A DNA stretch of 9,066 bases from an uncultured Sulfitobacter sp. (lineage in GTDB: Bacteria; Pseudomonadota; Alphaproteobacteria; Rhodobacterales; Rhodobacteraceae): assembly GCA_937923365.1 (NCBI GenBank), contig CALAIJ010000138.1, forward strand, positions 1-9,066, given 5' to 3'. A program made the position numbers and the translations under genes. Shown in pieces: positions 1-6,410 of the stretch. Below the pieces are notes generated by a model. The model worked only from the letters and a program-made list of their open reading frames with translations. It was not told the origin of the DNA and did not search any database. Each line of letters begins with the position of its first letter. The stretch's first letter is position 1.

Positions 1-235
1 GGCATGGGCGATGGCGTTGACCGCCAACACAGTATACGTGGGCCAAGGCAACGGTGCGCTACTGGCTGTTGCGTGCATCGTCTTTGCCGCCGTGAACCTG
101 CCTTCGGTCTCGATCTGGACGGTGCTGGGCCAGCAAATGGCGCGATTCCTGACCAATCCTGCGCGCCTGCGGGCGTTTAACTGGACGATGGCTTTGTTGC
201 TGATTGCCTCGCTCTATCCCGTGTTGCAGGCCTAG
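1..235 (+). CDS. LysE/RhtB-family amino-acid exporter, C-terminal fragment
   Basis: Only the last 77 or so residues are inside the window; the frame is open to the left edge. It begins AWAMALTANTVYVG, which resembles the 'PKAW..AL' segment that opens the second half of LysE/RhtB/CadD-type translocators. Two hydrophobic stretches follow: roughly ALLAVACIVFAAVNLPSVSI, and the final NWTMALLLIASLYPVL, which is the usual last membrane helix with its Asn-Trp start. Family members are inner-membrane proteins of about 200 residues with five or six helices that export amino acids or related metabolites; the substrate cannot be told from this fragment. The TAG stop (233-235) overlaps the stop of the convergent gene on the other strand. 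Family assignment is by pattern recognition and fairly secure; specificity is unknown. Confidence 0.8.
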   Translation, partial: AWAMALTANTVYVGQGNGALLAVACIVFAAVNLPSVSIWTVLGQQMARFLTNPARLRAFNWTMALLLIASLYPVLQA

Positions 236-669
236 TAGTCCCGCAAGGCAATCTGCCCAAGATCACACAAGCGCCGGCAATCGGTTGCGTCATGACCGAT
301 ATCCTCGCGCATGATGACATAATCCGCACCCGGCCCGTCAAAGCGGTAGTCGTCGCATAGGCCGTCATTGGGATAGTCGGACTTGTCATCGCCAAAGTCG
401 ATCCGGCTGCACTGCGTGGCCGCCTTGGCCTTAGCGAAATCCCAAACCGTCAGCTTGCCCGCATCCACTCCTTTGCGGCAGTCGCTGGCGTCTTTGCCGA
501 TGTCATCGCGGTCAAGACCTTCGGCCATGGCAGAGCCGCGAAACCTGCGGTCATCGCATTCGCCATCATGGGCCCATTCGCTGCTGTTGTTGCCAAATTT
601 GATCGTTTCAGTGGCGCCCGCCAACGGCAAGACCATGATACAGACGGCCACATACGCCAGATGTTTCAT
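232..669 (-). CDS. Secreted two-repeat Asp/Cys-rich protein of unknown function
   Basis: Predicted 145 residues. The ATG at 669 is preceded by GGGGAG five bases upstream, so I prefer it to a GTG six codons earlier. Residues 1-19 ([19 protein letters not shown]) form a typical signal peptide with an AGA-T cleavage site, so the mature protein is probably periplasmic or secreted. The mature part is two copies of one motif, about residues 24-77 and 90-145. Each has F-G-[ND]-[ND], then D-G-x-C-D-D-x-R-F-x-G, then [DE]-D-I-G-[KH]-D-A-[ST]-D-C-R. C38 and C64 of copy 1 match C105 and C131 of copy 2; C87 and C135 are extra. The spaced Asp residues suggest metal (Ca) binding, and the paired Cys suggest disulfides; both are inferences. 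I know such repeats only as uncharacterised proteins in Rhodobacteraceae. Divergent from accA. Confidence 0.75.
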   Translation of the reverse strand: MKHLAYVAVCIMVLPLAGATETIKFGNNSSEWAHDGECDDRRFRGSAMAEGLDRDDIGKDASDCRKGVDAGKLTVWDFAKAKAATQCSRIDFGDDKSDYPNDGLCDDYRFDGPGADYVIMREDIGHDATDCRRLCDLGQIALRDY

Positions 670-768
670 AACGCTCCCCTTTTCCACAGCAGGCTACCGC
701 GTTCCACATACATTGCAAACCACGCCGCAGACCGCCATATATCCATCACCAAAGATAGGGAGCGCCCG

Positions 769-1731
769 ATGACCCAGTATATGGATTTCGAAAAACCTCT
801 GGCCGAGATCGAAGGCAAGGCAGAAGAACTGCGCGCCCTTGCCCGCCAGAACGAAGAGACCGATGTTGAGGACGAAGCCCGCGCATTGGATGAAAAAGCG
901 GCCAAAATGCTGGACGAGCTTTACACATCCCTGACGCCTTGGCGCAAATGTCAGGTGGCGCGCCACCCCGAGCGGCCCCATTGCAAGGACTACATCGAAG
1001 CGCTGTTCACCGACTATATGCCGCTGGCAGGCGACCGTAATTTTGCGGACGATCTGGCCGTTATGGGAGGCCTTGCGCGTTTCGATGACAAACCCGTCGT
1101 GGTGATCGGCCACGAAAAGGGCAACGACACCAAATCCCGCATCGAGCGTAATTTTGGCATGGCCCGCCCCGAAGGCTACCGCAAAGCAGTGCGGCTGATG
1201 GCACTGGCGGACAAGTTTGATCTGCCCGTTATCACATTGGTCGACACGCCCGGCGCCTACCCCGGCAAAGGTGCCGAAGAACGCGGCCAGTCAGAGGCGA
1301 TTGCGCGCTCAACCGAGAAATGCCTGCAAATCGGCGTACCCTTGATCAGCGTCATCATCGGCGAAGGCGGCTCAGGCGGGGCGGTGGCCTTTGCGACCGC
1401 GAACCGCGTGGCGATGCTGGAGCACTCGGTCTATTCCGTGATCACCCCCGAAGGCTGCGCGTCGATCCTGTGGAAAGATTCCGAAAAGATGCGCGAGGCG
1501 GCCGAGGCCATGCGCCTGACCGCCGGCGAACTGATGCAACTGGGCGTCATCGACCGCATTATTCCAGAGCCCAAGGGCGGTGCCCACCGCAATGCCGTTG
1601 ACGCAATTGCCGCTGTGCGTGCGGCGATTGGCGCGATGATGGGCGAACTCGAAGGCAAAGACCGCAAGACCCTGATCACGGACCGTCGCGGCAAATACCT
1701 TGATATGGGCAGCAAGGGCCTTGCCGCCTAA
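769..1731 (+). CDS. accA: Acetyl-CoA carboxylase carboxyltransferase subunit alpha
   Basis: Predicted 320 residues, matching the usual AccA length of about 320. AccA pairs with AccD to move the carboxyl group from carboxybiotin on AccB to acetyl-CoA, giving malonyl-CoA, the first committed step of fatty-acid synthesis in the cytoplasm. The start [17 protein letters not shown] matches the family N-terminus; AGGGAG lies six bases before the ATG. The frame is open further upstream (to 568), but that part runs over the divergent gene and lacks AccA character. Key crotonase-fold motifs are present: GHEKG at about 111, TPGAYPG at 160-166, and the glycine-rich GEGGSGGA at 198-205, which contributes the oxyanion and CoA-binding region. 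The C-terminus is complete. A weak possible promoter (TTGCAA at 713-718, TATATC at 738-743, long 19-base spacer) lies in the 99-bp divergent gap. The TAA stop overlaps the stop of the convergent membrane-protein gene. Confidence 0.98.
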   Translation: MTQYMDFEKPLAEIEGKAEELRALARQNEETDVEDEARALDEKAAKMLDELYTSLTPWRKCQVARHPERPHCKDYIEALFTDYMPLAGDRNFADDLAVMGGLARFDDKPVVVIGHEKGNDTKSRIERNFGMARPEGYRKAVRLMALADKFDLPVITLVDTPGAYPGKGAEERGQSEAIARSTEKCLQIGVPLISVIIGEGGSGGAVAFATANRVAMLEHSVYSVITPEGCASILWKDSEKMREAAEAMRLTAGELMQLGVIDRIIPEPKGGAHRNAVDAIAAVRAAIGAMMGELEGKDRKTLITDRRGKYLDMGSKGLAA

Positions 1732-2669
1732 ACCGACAGTTCATGTGTCCCAAAGTGACGCGCAACAGCCGCGAGCAGGGTATCTTGGGGCAGACGTCTG
1801 ATTGCAGGTGTCGGGCGGCCTTGGATCAGATCGCTGGCATCGCGGTAGTAGTCGCGTTTGCCGTCCCGCAGCCAGGCCGTCGCATAGGTCACGGCATCAT
1901 ATAGATTGTGCACTTCGCGCTCTGTGACCAGACAACTGGCAGGACCTGTGGGGGTAATGGTCGTATAGGTCATCGACATTTTCGGATTCCCTTTGGCATC
2001 CACCCCGGGCATCACAGTTTGAAGGATCTGGTGCGTCTCGCTGCGCTCAAGAATGCGCAAGTAGGCATCGGGCGTGCGGTTGATCGGGGCAAGAGGCGCC
2101 TGCGCATCAAAGCTGTTCTCTTCGCTTGGGCCCCGAAAATCGTACCAAACGGGGATAAGCCCATCGGCGCCAATCGCGCCAGTGCGCCGGCTGCCATGGG
2201 TTTCGCCCGGGCGTTCGAACGCCCATTCCGCATAGGCACGGGCTGACACATCCATGTGAACTTTGACGTTATTGCGTATTTCACCAATCACAATCTTGCC
2301 GTGCAGCGCTGCAATCATGGCAACAAAAACCAGCACCGCGACCGCGAACAAAAGCCCTGCAACAAAGATCATGACCGGTTGTGCTGCGGCATAGGTCACG
2401 CTCATCGCGCCGTAAACGGCCATGCTGAGGACAGCGGCCAGCGGTATCCCCAAGGCCTCAAGCCAGCCCGCCGGATAGATAACATTATGCAAGACCAGCA
2501 GTGCCACGCTTACCACCAGCACACCGGGCCACAGCGCACCAAACGCGCCCCCGCCCGAAATCACCTGCGCAAGCCAGACGCCAAAAGCAATGAGCAAAAT
2601 GCCCAAAGCAGTAATGCGGCGCAGCGTGATCAATCGATAGCGGACATCTGCAAAGGTGAGGTTGGTCAT
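1728..2669 (-). CDS. Four-helix membrane protein of unknown function
   Basis: Predicted 313 residues; ATG preceded by AGGAG seven bases upstream. The first 120 residues hold four hydrophobic segments, about 20-38, 43-62, 67-90 and 95-119, joined by short loops. The remaining 190 or so residues are soluble, with no Cys-rich or catalytic motif I can recognise. Positive charges before helix 1 (RYRLITLRR) suggest a cytoplasmic N-terminus, and with four helices the large C-terminal domain would also be cytoplasmic; this is inference. The soluble part carries fragments such as [18 protein letters not shown] and [20 protein letters not shown] that I cannot tie to a family. It lies 93 bp downstream of the GNAT gene in the same direction and may be cotranscribed with it. 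Its TAG stop shares bases with the accA stop. Confidence 0.8.
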   Translation of the reverse strand: MTNLTFADVRYRLITLRRITALGILLIAFGVWLAQVISGGGAFGALWPGVLVVSVALLVLHNVIYPAGWLEALGIPLAAVLSMAVYGAMSVTYAAAQPVMIFVAGLLFAVAVLVFVAMIAALHGKIVIGEIRNNVKVHMDVSARAYAEWAFERPGETHGSRRTGAIGADGLIPVWYDFRGPSEENSFDAQAPLAPINRTPDAYLRILERSETHQILQTVMPGVDAKGNPKMSMTYTTITPTGPASCLVTEREVHNLYDAVTYATAWLRDGKRDYYRDASDLIQGRPTPAIRRLPQDTLLAAVARHFGTHELSV

Positions 2670-2762
2670 GGAACAGCTCCTGTGTCAGCATCTTTGGCGT
2701 GCACCGGAACTTGGGCATGCAAACGGCGGCCCCATGAAAAAACCAAGGTGATTGCGGCGCGC

Positions 2763-3209
2763 CTAAAGCCCTTTGGCAAAGCGCGGACCGGGGCTGGGGA
2801 TACCCTCGAACCCCACGGCGCGGTAGACATCTCCTGCTGTGGTGTTGTCAGGATGTGTGCCGACGGTCATCACCTGCGCCTGCTGTACGCGGGCATAGGC
2901 CTCACAGGCGGCAATCAACGCGCGCCCTATCCCCTGCCCCCGCAGCTTAGGCACTACAAAGAGGTGCTGCATGTCGATCCCTTTGCGCGCATAGACAAGC
3001 TGGATCTTGGGGCAGAGTGCGGCATAGCCTACCAACACGGCAGCCTGCTCGGCCACCTGCAACCACACCCATGGCTGCGCGCCAAAGGTGAGCCGTTCAA
3101 GACTGGCGTGGGTAAGGGTGGCTTGATCCCCGTGATGGGCCGCAAGCGCATGGATCATCTTCAATACAGCCGCGATATCGGGCTTTTGGATAGGGCGTAT
3201 GTTTAACAT
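2763..3209 (-). CDS. GNAT-family N-acetyltransferase
   Basis: Predicted 148 residues from ATG at 3209, a usual size for a single GNAT domain. N-terminus MLNIRPIQKPDIAAVLKMI is the standard beta1-alpha1 start of the fold ('IRPxxxxDxxxL'). The acetyl-CoA pyrophosphate-binding motif A is clear at about 83-98: LFVVPKLRGQGIGRALI, with R90-G-Q-G-I-G95. The later segment GDVYRAVGFE at 126-135 matches the 'xxFYxxxGF' element near the C-terminus. An in-frame ATG 16 codons upstream gives the extension MMRYFVLGRFLRGPIL, which does not look like GNAT sequence. GAGGA lies nine bases before the chosen start. The acceptor substrate (small molecule, antibiotic, peptide N-terminus) cannot be inferred. It leads a probable two-gene unit with the membrane protein. 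Confidence 0.9.
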   Translation of the reverse strand: MLNIRPIQKPDIAAVLKMIHALAAHHGDQATLTHASLERLTFGAQPWVWLQVAEQAAVLVGYAALCPKIQLVYARKGIDMQHLFVVPKLRGQGIGRALIAACEAYARVQQAQVMTVGTHPDNTTAGDVYRAVGFEGIPSPGPRFAKGL

Positions 3210-3275
3210 CAGGATGGGTCCTCGCAAGAACCGCCCCAACACAAAATACCGCATCAAGGCGGCACATGTTTCATA

Positions 3276-3304
3276 TTAATAGGAAAAGGCGCCGCAACTG
3301 TCAG
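3276..3304 (-). promoter_or_regulatory. Candidate sigma-70 promoter of the GNAT gene
   Basis: Reading the minus strand, CTGACA (3304-3299, five of six matches to TTGACA) is followed after exactly 17 bases by TATTAA (3281-3276, four of six to TATAAT). This would start transcription near 3269 and leave a leader of about 60 bases before the GNAT start at 3209. The -35 box overlaps a small inverted repeat (CGCCGC 3290-3295 with GCGGCG 3304-3309). No measured start supports it. Confidence 0.45.
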
Positions 3305-3390
3305 CGGCGATAATAACGTGCGTTTGTGTGCAGGTTCATCATGCCCCCACCTAACAGGGTCTGGACAAACCGGTCAACCCGACACCGTCG

Positions 3391-3447
3391 CCTTCTTTTT
3401 CTGGCCATAACTCTTCCCGGAGAGTTTGAGAGGCAGAGCCTCTCAAA
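3391..3447. repeat. Intergenic block with a 10-bp hairpin, Rhodobacteraceae dispersed-repeat type
   Basis: The block begins with a pyrimidine-rich run and CTGGCCATAA (3401-3410), then CTCTTCCCGGAGAG, and ends in a perfect hairpin: TTTGAGAGGC (3425-3434), loop AGA, GCCTCTCAAA (3438-3447). From memory, blocks reading 'TTTTTCTGGCCATAAATACTCCCGG' followed by a 'GGCAGAGCC'-centred palindrome occur at many intergenic sites in Roseobacter-group genomes, often just past a gene end. That recollection is unverified here; the hairpin itself is directly visible. No gene is supported in 3210-3485. Confidence 0.6.
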
Positions 3448-3480
3448 GCGCCCGACGGCCCTCGATGGGCCGTTGGGTGC
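3448..3480 (-). terminator. Strong hairpin just past the GntR gene stop
   Basis: GCGCCCGACGGCCC (3448-3461) and GGGCCGTTGGGTGC (3467-3480) pair over 14 positions with only two G-U type pairs, closing a five-base loop TCGAT. On the minus strand it starts five bases after the GntR-family stop (3486-3488) and is followed by TTT and then directly by a second 10-bp hairpin. The T tract is too short for a classical intrinsic terminator, so it may act mainly as an mRNA 3'-end stabiliser or with Rho. Confidence 0.6.
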
Positions 3481-3485
3481 TGCCA

Positions 3486-4136
3486 TCAGCCGGCCAGCAT
3501 ACGCAAACCTTGCGTGACGTCTGACCGCACCGCCAGCCGCAACCCCGGCTCGTCGCCCGCGCGCAAAGCGGCAATGATCAGGCGGTGGAACTGCGGCGGC
3601 TCGGTGCGGCGCAGCCGCCCGTAAAGCGCGCGCATGGTGGGACCCATCTGCAACCAGACCGTTTCGGCCATAGCCAGCATGGCGGGGGCCTGCGCGCGCA
3701 GATAAAGCGTGCGGTGAAACTCGAGATTGGCGCGGATATAGCTGACGGCATTGCGCTGCGTGACCGCCTCGCCGACCGCATTGTTGATGGTCTGCAACCG
3801 CTCGATCAGAGCGAGATGCGCACGTGGCAACGCGCGGCTGGCCAGTTCGACCTCGATCAATGCGCGCAAGGCGGCAAGCTCCTCGATCCGCTCGTTGCTT
3901 AGCTCGGGGGTGGAGACGCGACCCGATGCAGACATGGTAAACGCGCCCTCGGCGACAAGGCGGCGCACCGCCTCGCGTGCAGGCGTCATGGATACTTCGT
4001 ATTCGCGCCCGATCCCCCGCAGCGTCAGCGCCTGACCTGGGGGCAGATCGCCATGCATCACGCGGCTGCGCAGATGACGGTACACATGGTCATGGGCGGG
4101 CATGCCGGGATCGGCGGGGCGTGTGTTCAAGATCAT
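3486..4136 (-). CDS. GntR-family transcriptional regulator, FadR/FCD subfamily
   Basis: Predicted 216 residues. Residues about 15-78 form the winged helix-turn-helix: HVYRHLRSRVMHGDLPPGQ, then LTLRGIGREYEVSMTPAREAVRRLVAEG, with the hallmark 'S.TPAREAVRRL' recognition helix. Residues about 82-216 are the all-helical FCD ligand domain (RIEELAALRALIEVELA, then N137-L-E-F-H141, then H184). In most FCD proteins the D-x-x-x-H motif supplies metal ligands; here the Asp position is Asn137, so metal binding may be altered. Such regulators usually sense small organic acids or sugar acids. No ribosome-binding site precedes the ATG at 4136, nor the alternative ATG at 4103 (residue 12). With the promoter placement described at 4142-4170, a leaderless message is plausible. 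A perfect palindrome abuts the start, pointing to autoregulation. Divergent from the CHAP lipoprotein gene. Confidence 0.93.
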   Translation of the reverse strand: MILNTRPADPGMPAHDHVYRHLRSRVMHGDLPPGQALTLRGIGREYEVSMTPAREAVRRLVAEGAFTMSASGRVSTPELSNERIEELAALRALIEVELASRALPRAHLALIERLQTINNAVGEAVTQRNAVSYIRANLEFHRTLYLRAQAPAMLAMAETVWLQMGPTMRALYGRLRRTEPPQFHRLIIAALRAGDEPGLRLAVRSDVTQGLRMLAG

Positions 4137-4139
4137 GCC

Positions 4140-4157
4140 GGTTTGTGATCACAAACC
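4140..4157. promoter_or_regulatory. Perfect 18-bp palindrome, probable GntR operator
   Basis: GGTTTGTGATCACAAACC is an exact inverted repeat centred between 4148 and 4149, three bases upstream of the GntR-family start codon. FadR-subfamily proteins bind short palindromes with GT/AC half-sites, and this site carries TTGTG/CACAA halves. Its position suggests the protein represses its own gene. The core TGTGATCACA also resembles fused CRP-type half-sites, without their normal six-base spacer. Confidence 0.7.
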
Positions 4158-4170
4158 TGCCTTTGGTCAA
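4142..4170 (-). promoter_or_regulatory. Candidate promoter for the GntR gene, overlapped by the operator
   Basis: On the minus strand TTGACC (4170-4165, five of six to TTGACA) is followed after 17 bases by CACAAA (4147-4142, weak -10, three of six). A start six bases further on would fall at 4136, the A of the ATG. This fits a leaderless transcript and explains the absence of a ribosome-binding site. The -10 lies inside the 18-bp palindrome, so bound regulator would block polymerase. The -10 match is poor, so this is tentative. Confidence 0.35.
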
Positions 4171-4225
4171 GCGCGGGTTTCAGGTTTTGGCAAATGTAGC
4201 CTTGGCGGGCGATGCTACCGTTGAG

Positions 4226-4248
4226 GTGCCCGACGGGCTGACGGGCAC
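4226..4248. repeat. 7-bp inverted repeat in the GntR/CHAP divergent gap
   Basis: GTGCCCG (4226-4232) pairs with CGGGCAC (4242-4248) around a nine-base loop. It sits about 200 bases upstream of the CHAP lipoprotein gene with no T tract after it. The 288-bp gap 4158-4445 holds no supported gene; its open frames are shadows. I found no convincing promoter for the CHAP gene in it. Confidence 0.4.
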
Positions 4249-4445
4249 GGATGGCCCGATGCCGCTGCAATCAAGCGGACTCCTGTCTACATGCTGGCCT
4301 CTGTCGTCTATGCCCCTACAGGCCTGTTCACCCTGCGCTGAGCCGCGCATGAGCAGATTTCCGCCAGATTTTGTGCAAATCCTATGCAGAAATCCGAATC
4401 CATGGCATTCCCACGATCAATCAAAGCCAAAGGGGCAGTCCAACC

Positions 4446-5006
4446 ATGCAGCGTCGTGTTCGATCCATTATCGGTATTCCATTTATTTGTGCCGCCTTGT
4501 TGTTTGGCGCTGCCTGCTCTGCCCCTGTGACAACCGCCGATCTGCCAAAGCTGGCAGATGTGGACATTGATCCGAACCGTCGCGCCCTTGCGCTGCGGGA
4601 AGTGGCCACCAAACATGCGCGCGGTACGCGGGTCTGGTGCGTGCCCTTCGCCCGCGACCTCAGCGGCGTGGAAATCCGTGGCAACGCCAATACCTGGTGG
4701 GGCCAGGCCGAAGGCAAGTATGCCCGCGGCCAAGACCCACGCGTTGGGGCCGTGATGACCTGGAAAGCGACCAAAAAGAACCCGCGCGGCCATGTGGCTG
4801 TGGTGTCCGAGATTGTCTCTGACCGCGAAATCCGCGTGGATCACGCCAACTGGAAGCGCAACCGCGTCAGCCACAAGATGACCGTGATTGACGTATCCAA
4901 AGCGGGCGACTGGTCAGCGGTCAAGCTGGAAAGCAACCCGGGCGCATTCGGCAGCGTCTATCCGATCAAAGGGTTTATCTACCCCAACAGCGGCTCTGCC
5001 GTCTGA
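4446..5006 (+). CDS. CHAP-domain lipoprotein, probable peptidoglycan hydrolase
   Basis: Predicted 186 residues from ATG at 4446, with AGGGG ten bases upstream; in-frame ATGs further up add non-signal sequence. Residues 1-23 form a lipoprotein signal peptide: MQRRVRSIIGIPFICAALLF then GAAC, with C24 as the probable lipidated residue. The -3 position is Gly instead of the usual Leu, so lipidation is likely but not certain. The CHAP (cysteine, histidine-dependent amidohydrolase/peptidase) fold spans about 55-180. The catalytic set is visible: C65 in VWCVPFARDLSG, H116 in RGHVAVVSEI, and N135 in DHANW. NANTWWGQAEGKYARGQDPRVGAV between them is typical of CHAP enzymes in this bacterial family. CHAP enzymes cut peptide or amide bonds in peptidoglycan, so a role in cell-wall turnover or division in the periplasm is inferred. 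Followed six bases later by a hairpin; convergent with the YgjP-type gene. Confidence 0.9.
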   Translation: MQRRVRSIIGIPFICAALLFGAACSAPVTTADLPKLADVDIDPNRRALALREVATKHARGTRVWCVPFARDLSGVEIRGNANTWWGQAEGKYARGQDPRVGAVMTWKATKKNPRGHVAVVSEIVSDREIRVDHANWKRNRVSHKMTVIDVSKAGDWSAVKLESNPGAFGSVYPIKGFIYPNSGSAV

Positions 5007-5010
5007 AACC

Positions 5011-5037
5011 GTAGGGTGCAGAGGATCTGCACCTTAC
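5011..5037 (+). terminator. 12-bp hairpin after the CHAP gene
   Basis: GTAGGGTGCAGA (5011-5022), loop GGA, TCTGCACCTTAC (5026-5037) pair throughout with a single G-T pair. It starts five bases after the TGA stop. There is no downstream T tract, so it may protect the mRNA 3' end or be a mobile intergenic palindrome as much as an intrinsic terminator. Confidence 0.5.
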
Positions 5038-5275
5038 ACAGCACGCCCCGCTTGAAAGGGGCGATCCATCGGCCTGCTGTCTGCCCTGTGCTTCCACCCT
5101 GATCGCAGTCGCCAACGGATTTGGACTCCTCTGTGTCCCGCCAGCCTTCCAACTTGGGCGGTGCCAGGTTGACCAGACCGCACCATTCGTCCCTGCGTTC
5201 CCGCGCTATTTTGAAGATGCCCTATCGGACCTCCCTGTCGGGAGAGCAACGCACCTGCTGCACGGAAAAGTGCGG
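5038..5275. other. Gap without a supported gene between convergent genes
   Basis: This stretch follows the CHAP-gene hairpin and lies past the stop of the minus-strand metallopeptidase gene. It contains short inverted repeats: CGCCCC 5044-5049 with GGGGCG 5058-5063 (loop of eight), and CTCCC 5231-5235 with GGGAG 5240-5244 (loop of four). A minus-strand frame is open from about 5218 to 5012 but directly follows a stop and has no credible start or ribosome-binding site. I see no RNA gene or recognisable relic. Confidence 0.5.
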
Positions 5276-5965
5276 TCACTCGAACCGGTAGCGGTGCAGA
5301 TCGCTGCCGTTTTTGCGCAGCCATGACCGTGGGGCTTTGTAGGGGCCGTATATACGCTCCACCCCTGCCCAGAAGGCAGCGGAGTGGTTCATTTCTGCCA
5401 AATGCGCGACCTCGTGGGCGGCGACATAGTCCAGCACCTCGGGCGGGGTCATGATTAACCGCCACGAAAACATCAGGCCGCCATCGGACGTACACGACCC
5501 CCAGCGCGAGCGGGTGTCGCGGATGCTGATCCGGTTGTAGGGTTTTCCCAAAAGGGCCGCGTAATCATCGCAGGCCCCTGCCAGCCGGTCGCGGGCAACC
5601 TCTTTGAGGTATGCCGCGAGACGTTTGCCTGCGCGCTCGGGCTTGCCGGGGACGGCGATGGTTTCCTCCCCGATCTCGACCCGCCTGCCTGTGCCCTGCA
5701 CCAGCGTCAGCATCCGCCCCCCAAGCGGGATTTGCGCACCAAGAACCACCGAAACTTCAGAGCCGCGTGCGTCGAGATGCTTGCGAATCCACGTCTCCTT
5801 TTCGCGGGCGAAATCCATCGCCTCGCGCTCGGGCAGGCGTGTGGGCATGGTCAATGTGACCCGCCCGTCCAGCTGGCTGATGCGCAAGGATATGCGCTTT
5901 GCCCGTCCGGAGCGGCGCAAAATCAGGGGGATCGGCGGGTCACCGTCCAGGAAAACGTCACTCAT
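5276..5965 (-). CDS. YgjP-type (DUF45, SprT-like) zinc metallopeptidase
   Basis: Predicted 229 residues. The N-terminal part, VFLDGDPPIPLILRRSGRAKRISLRIS, is the beta-rich domain usual for YgjP/DUF45 proteins ('LRRS.RA.R.SLR'). The C-terminal domain contains IRDTRSRWGSCTSDGGLMFSWRL and the zinc site HEVAH at 184-188 with the third ligand H194 (HEVAHLAEMNHS), followed by FW and the family-typical C-terminal WLRKNG. In this family HExxH supplies two zinc-binding His and the catalytic Glu. Family members are soluble proteins often annotated as M48-family or as putative hydrolases; the natural substrate is not established as far as I know. I chose ATG 5965 (GTGAG seven bases upstream); ATG 5986 is possible but its AAGG lies only about four bases from the start. 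No operon partner; divergent from the FYDLN-acid gene. Confidence 0.92.
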   Translation of the reverse strand: MSDVFLDGDPPIPLILRRSGRAKRISLRISQLDGRVTLTMPTRLPEREAMDFAREKETWIRKHLDARGSEVSVVLGAQIPLGGRMLTLVQGTGRRVEIGEETIAVPGKPERAGKRLAAYLKEVARDRLAGACDDYAALLGKPYNRISIRDTRSRWGSCTSDGGLMFSWRLIMTPPEVLDYVAAHEVAHLAEMNHSAAFWAGVERIYGPYKAPRSWLRKNGSDLHRYRFE

Positions 5966-6080
5966 CAGTCTGCTCACTGCTGGCATAAGCCTTTGACACT
6001 GCCTATCTCATATGGCACTTGGCCGGAATCATCTAGCTGATCGGCCACTCAGGCCACACTTTCATTAAAGAGGACCTTTC

Positions 6081-6410
6081 ATGGCAGCCGAAGAATGGGG
6101 AACCAAGCGTTTGTGCCCGACCACGGGTAAGCGTTTCTACGACCTGAACAAAGATCCGATTGTCAGCCCGTACACCGGCGAAGTTCTGGAGATTGATCCC
6201 TCCAAGTCGCGTGTTATCGCAGCAGACGCCGAAGATGCCGCCACAACCAAGGCCAAAGCGGCCGAGGTCGTTGAGGACGAAGTGCTGGACGATGATGACG
6301 ACGTAGATGTCGAGCTGGACGATGGCCTGCTGGATGACGACGACGATGATGATGATACAGTTCCGCTTGAAGACATCGCAGATGTCGCAACAGAGACGGA
6401 CGACGACTGA
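6081..6410 (+). CDS. FYDLN-acid domain protein (TIGR02300 family)
   Basis: Predicted 109 residues; AGAGGA lies six bases before the ATG. The conserved N-terminal domain (residues 3-40) reads EEWGTKRLCPTTGKRFYDLN, then KDPIVSPYTGE. The FYDLN box at 19-23 names the family (FYDLN_acid, TIGR02300), which is nearly confined to Alphaproteobacteria. The rest is strongly acidic: from about residue 70 it is mostly Asp/Glu, with a run of eight Asp near 85-92, and is expected to be disordered. In other family members the N-terminal part looks like a four-Cys zinc ribbon; here only C12 remains and the other positions are Thr or Ser. No biochemical function is established to my knowledge. A tRNA-Ala gene follows 114 bases downstream. 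The gap between them holds GGCGGG 6419-6424 and CCCGCC 6443-6448, a possible but long-looped terminator. Confidence 0.93.
   Translation: MAAEEWGTKRLCPTTGKRFYDLNKDPIVSPYTGEVLEIDPSKSRVIAADAEDAATTKAKAAEVVEDEVLDDDDDVDVELDDGLLDDDDDDDDTVPLEDIADVATETDDD

Noticed and set aside
2256..3206. A 316-codon plus-strand open frame across two minus-strand genes and their gap.
   Set aside because: The composition is rich in His, Gln, Cys and Arg with no domain. It is antisense to a clear GNAT gene and to a multi-helix membrane protein, so it is a GC-driven shadow.
3301..3486. A 61-codon minus-strand frame whose ATG overlaps the GntR stop (ATGA).
   Set aside because: It runs through both strong hairpins and the repeat block, and the product is basic and featureless; translational coupling looks accidental.
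4308..4874. A 188-codon minus-strand frame opposite the CHAP gene.
   Set aside because: The plus-strand frame has a signal peptide and the complete CHAP catalytic set, so the antisense frame is a shadow.
5034..5495. A 153-codon minus-strand frame reaching into the gap 5038-5275.
   Set aside because: It starts inside the metallopeptidase gene in another frame and gives an Arg/Gly-rich, motif-free product. The separate frame open at about 5218-5012 follows a stop directly and has no start signal.
5993..5998. A perfect TTGACA upstream of the FYDLN-acid gene as its -35 box.
   Set aside because: No acceptable -10 lies 15-19 bases downstream; the nearest TAT-like hexamer (6011-6016) is only 12 bases away.
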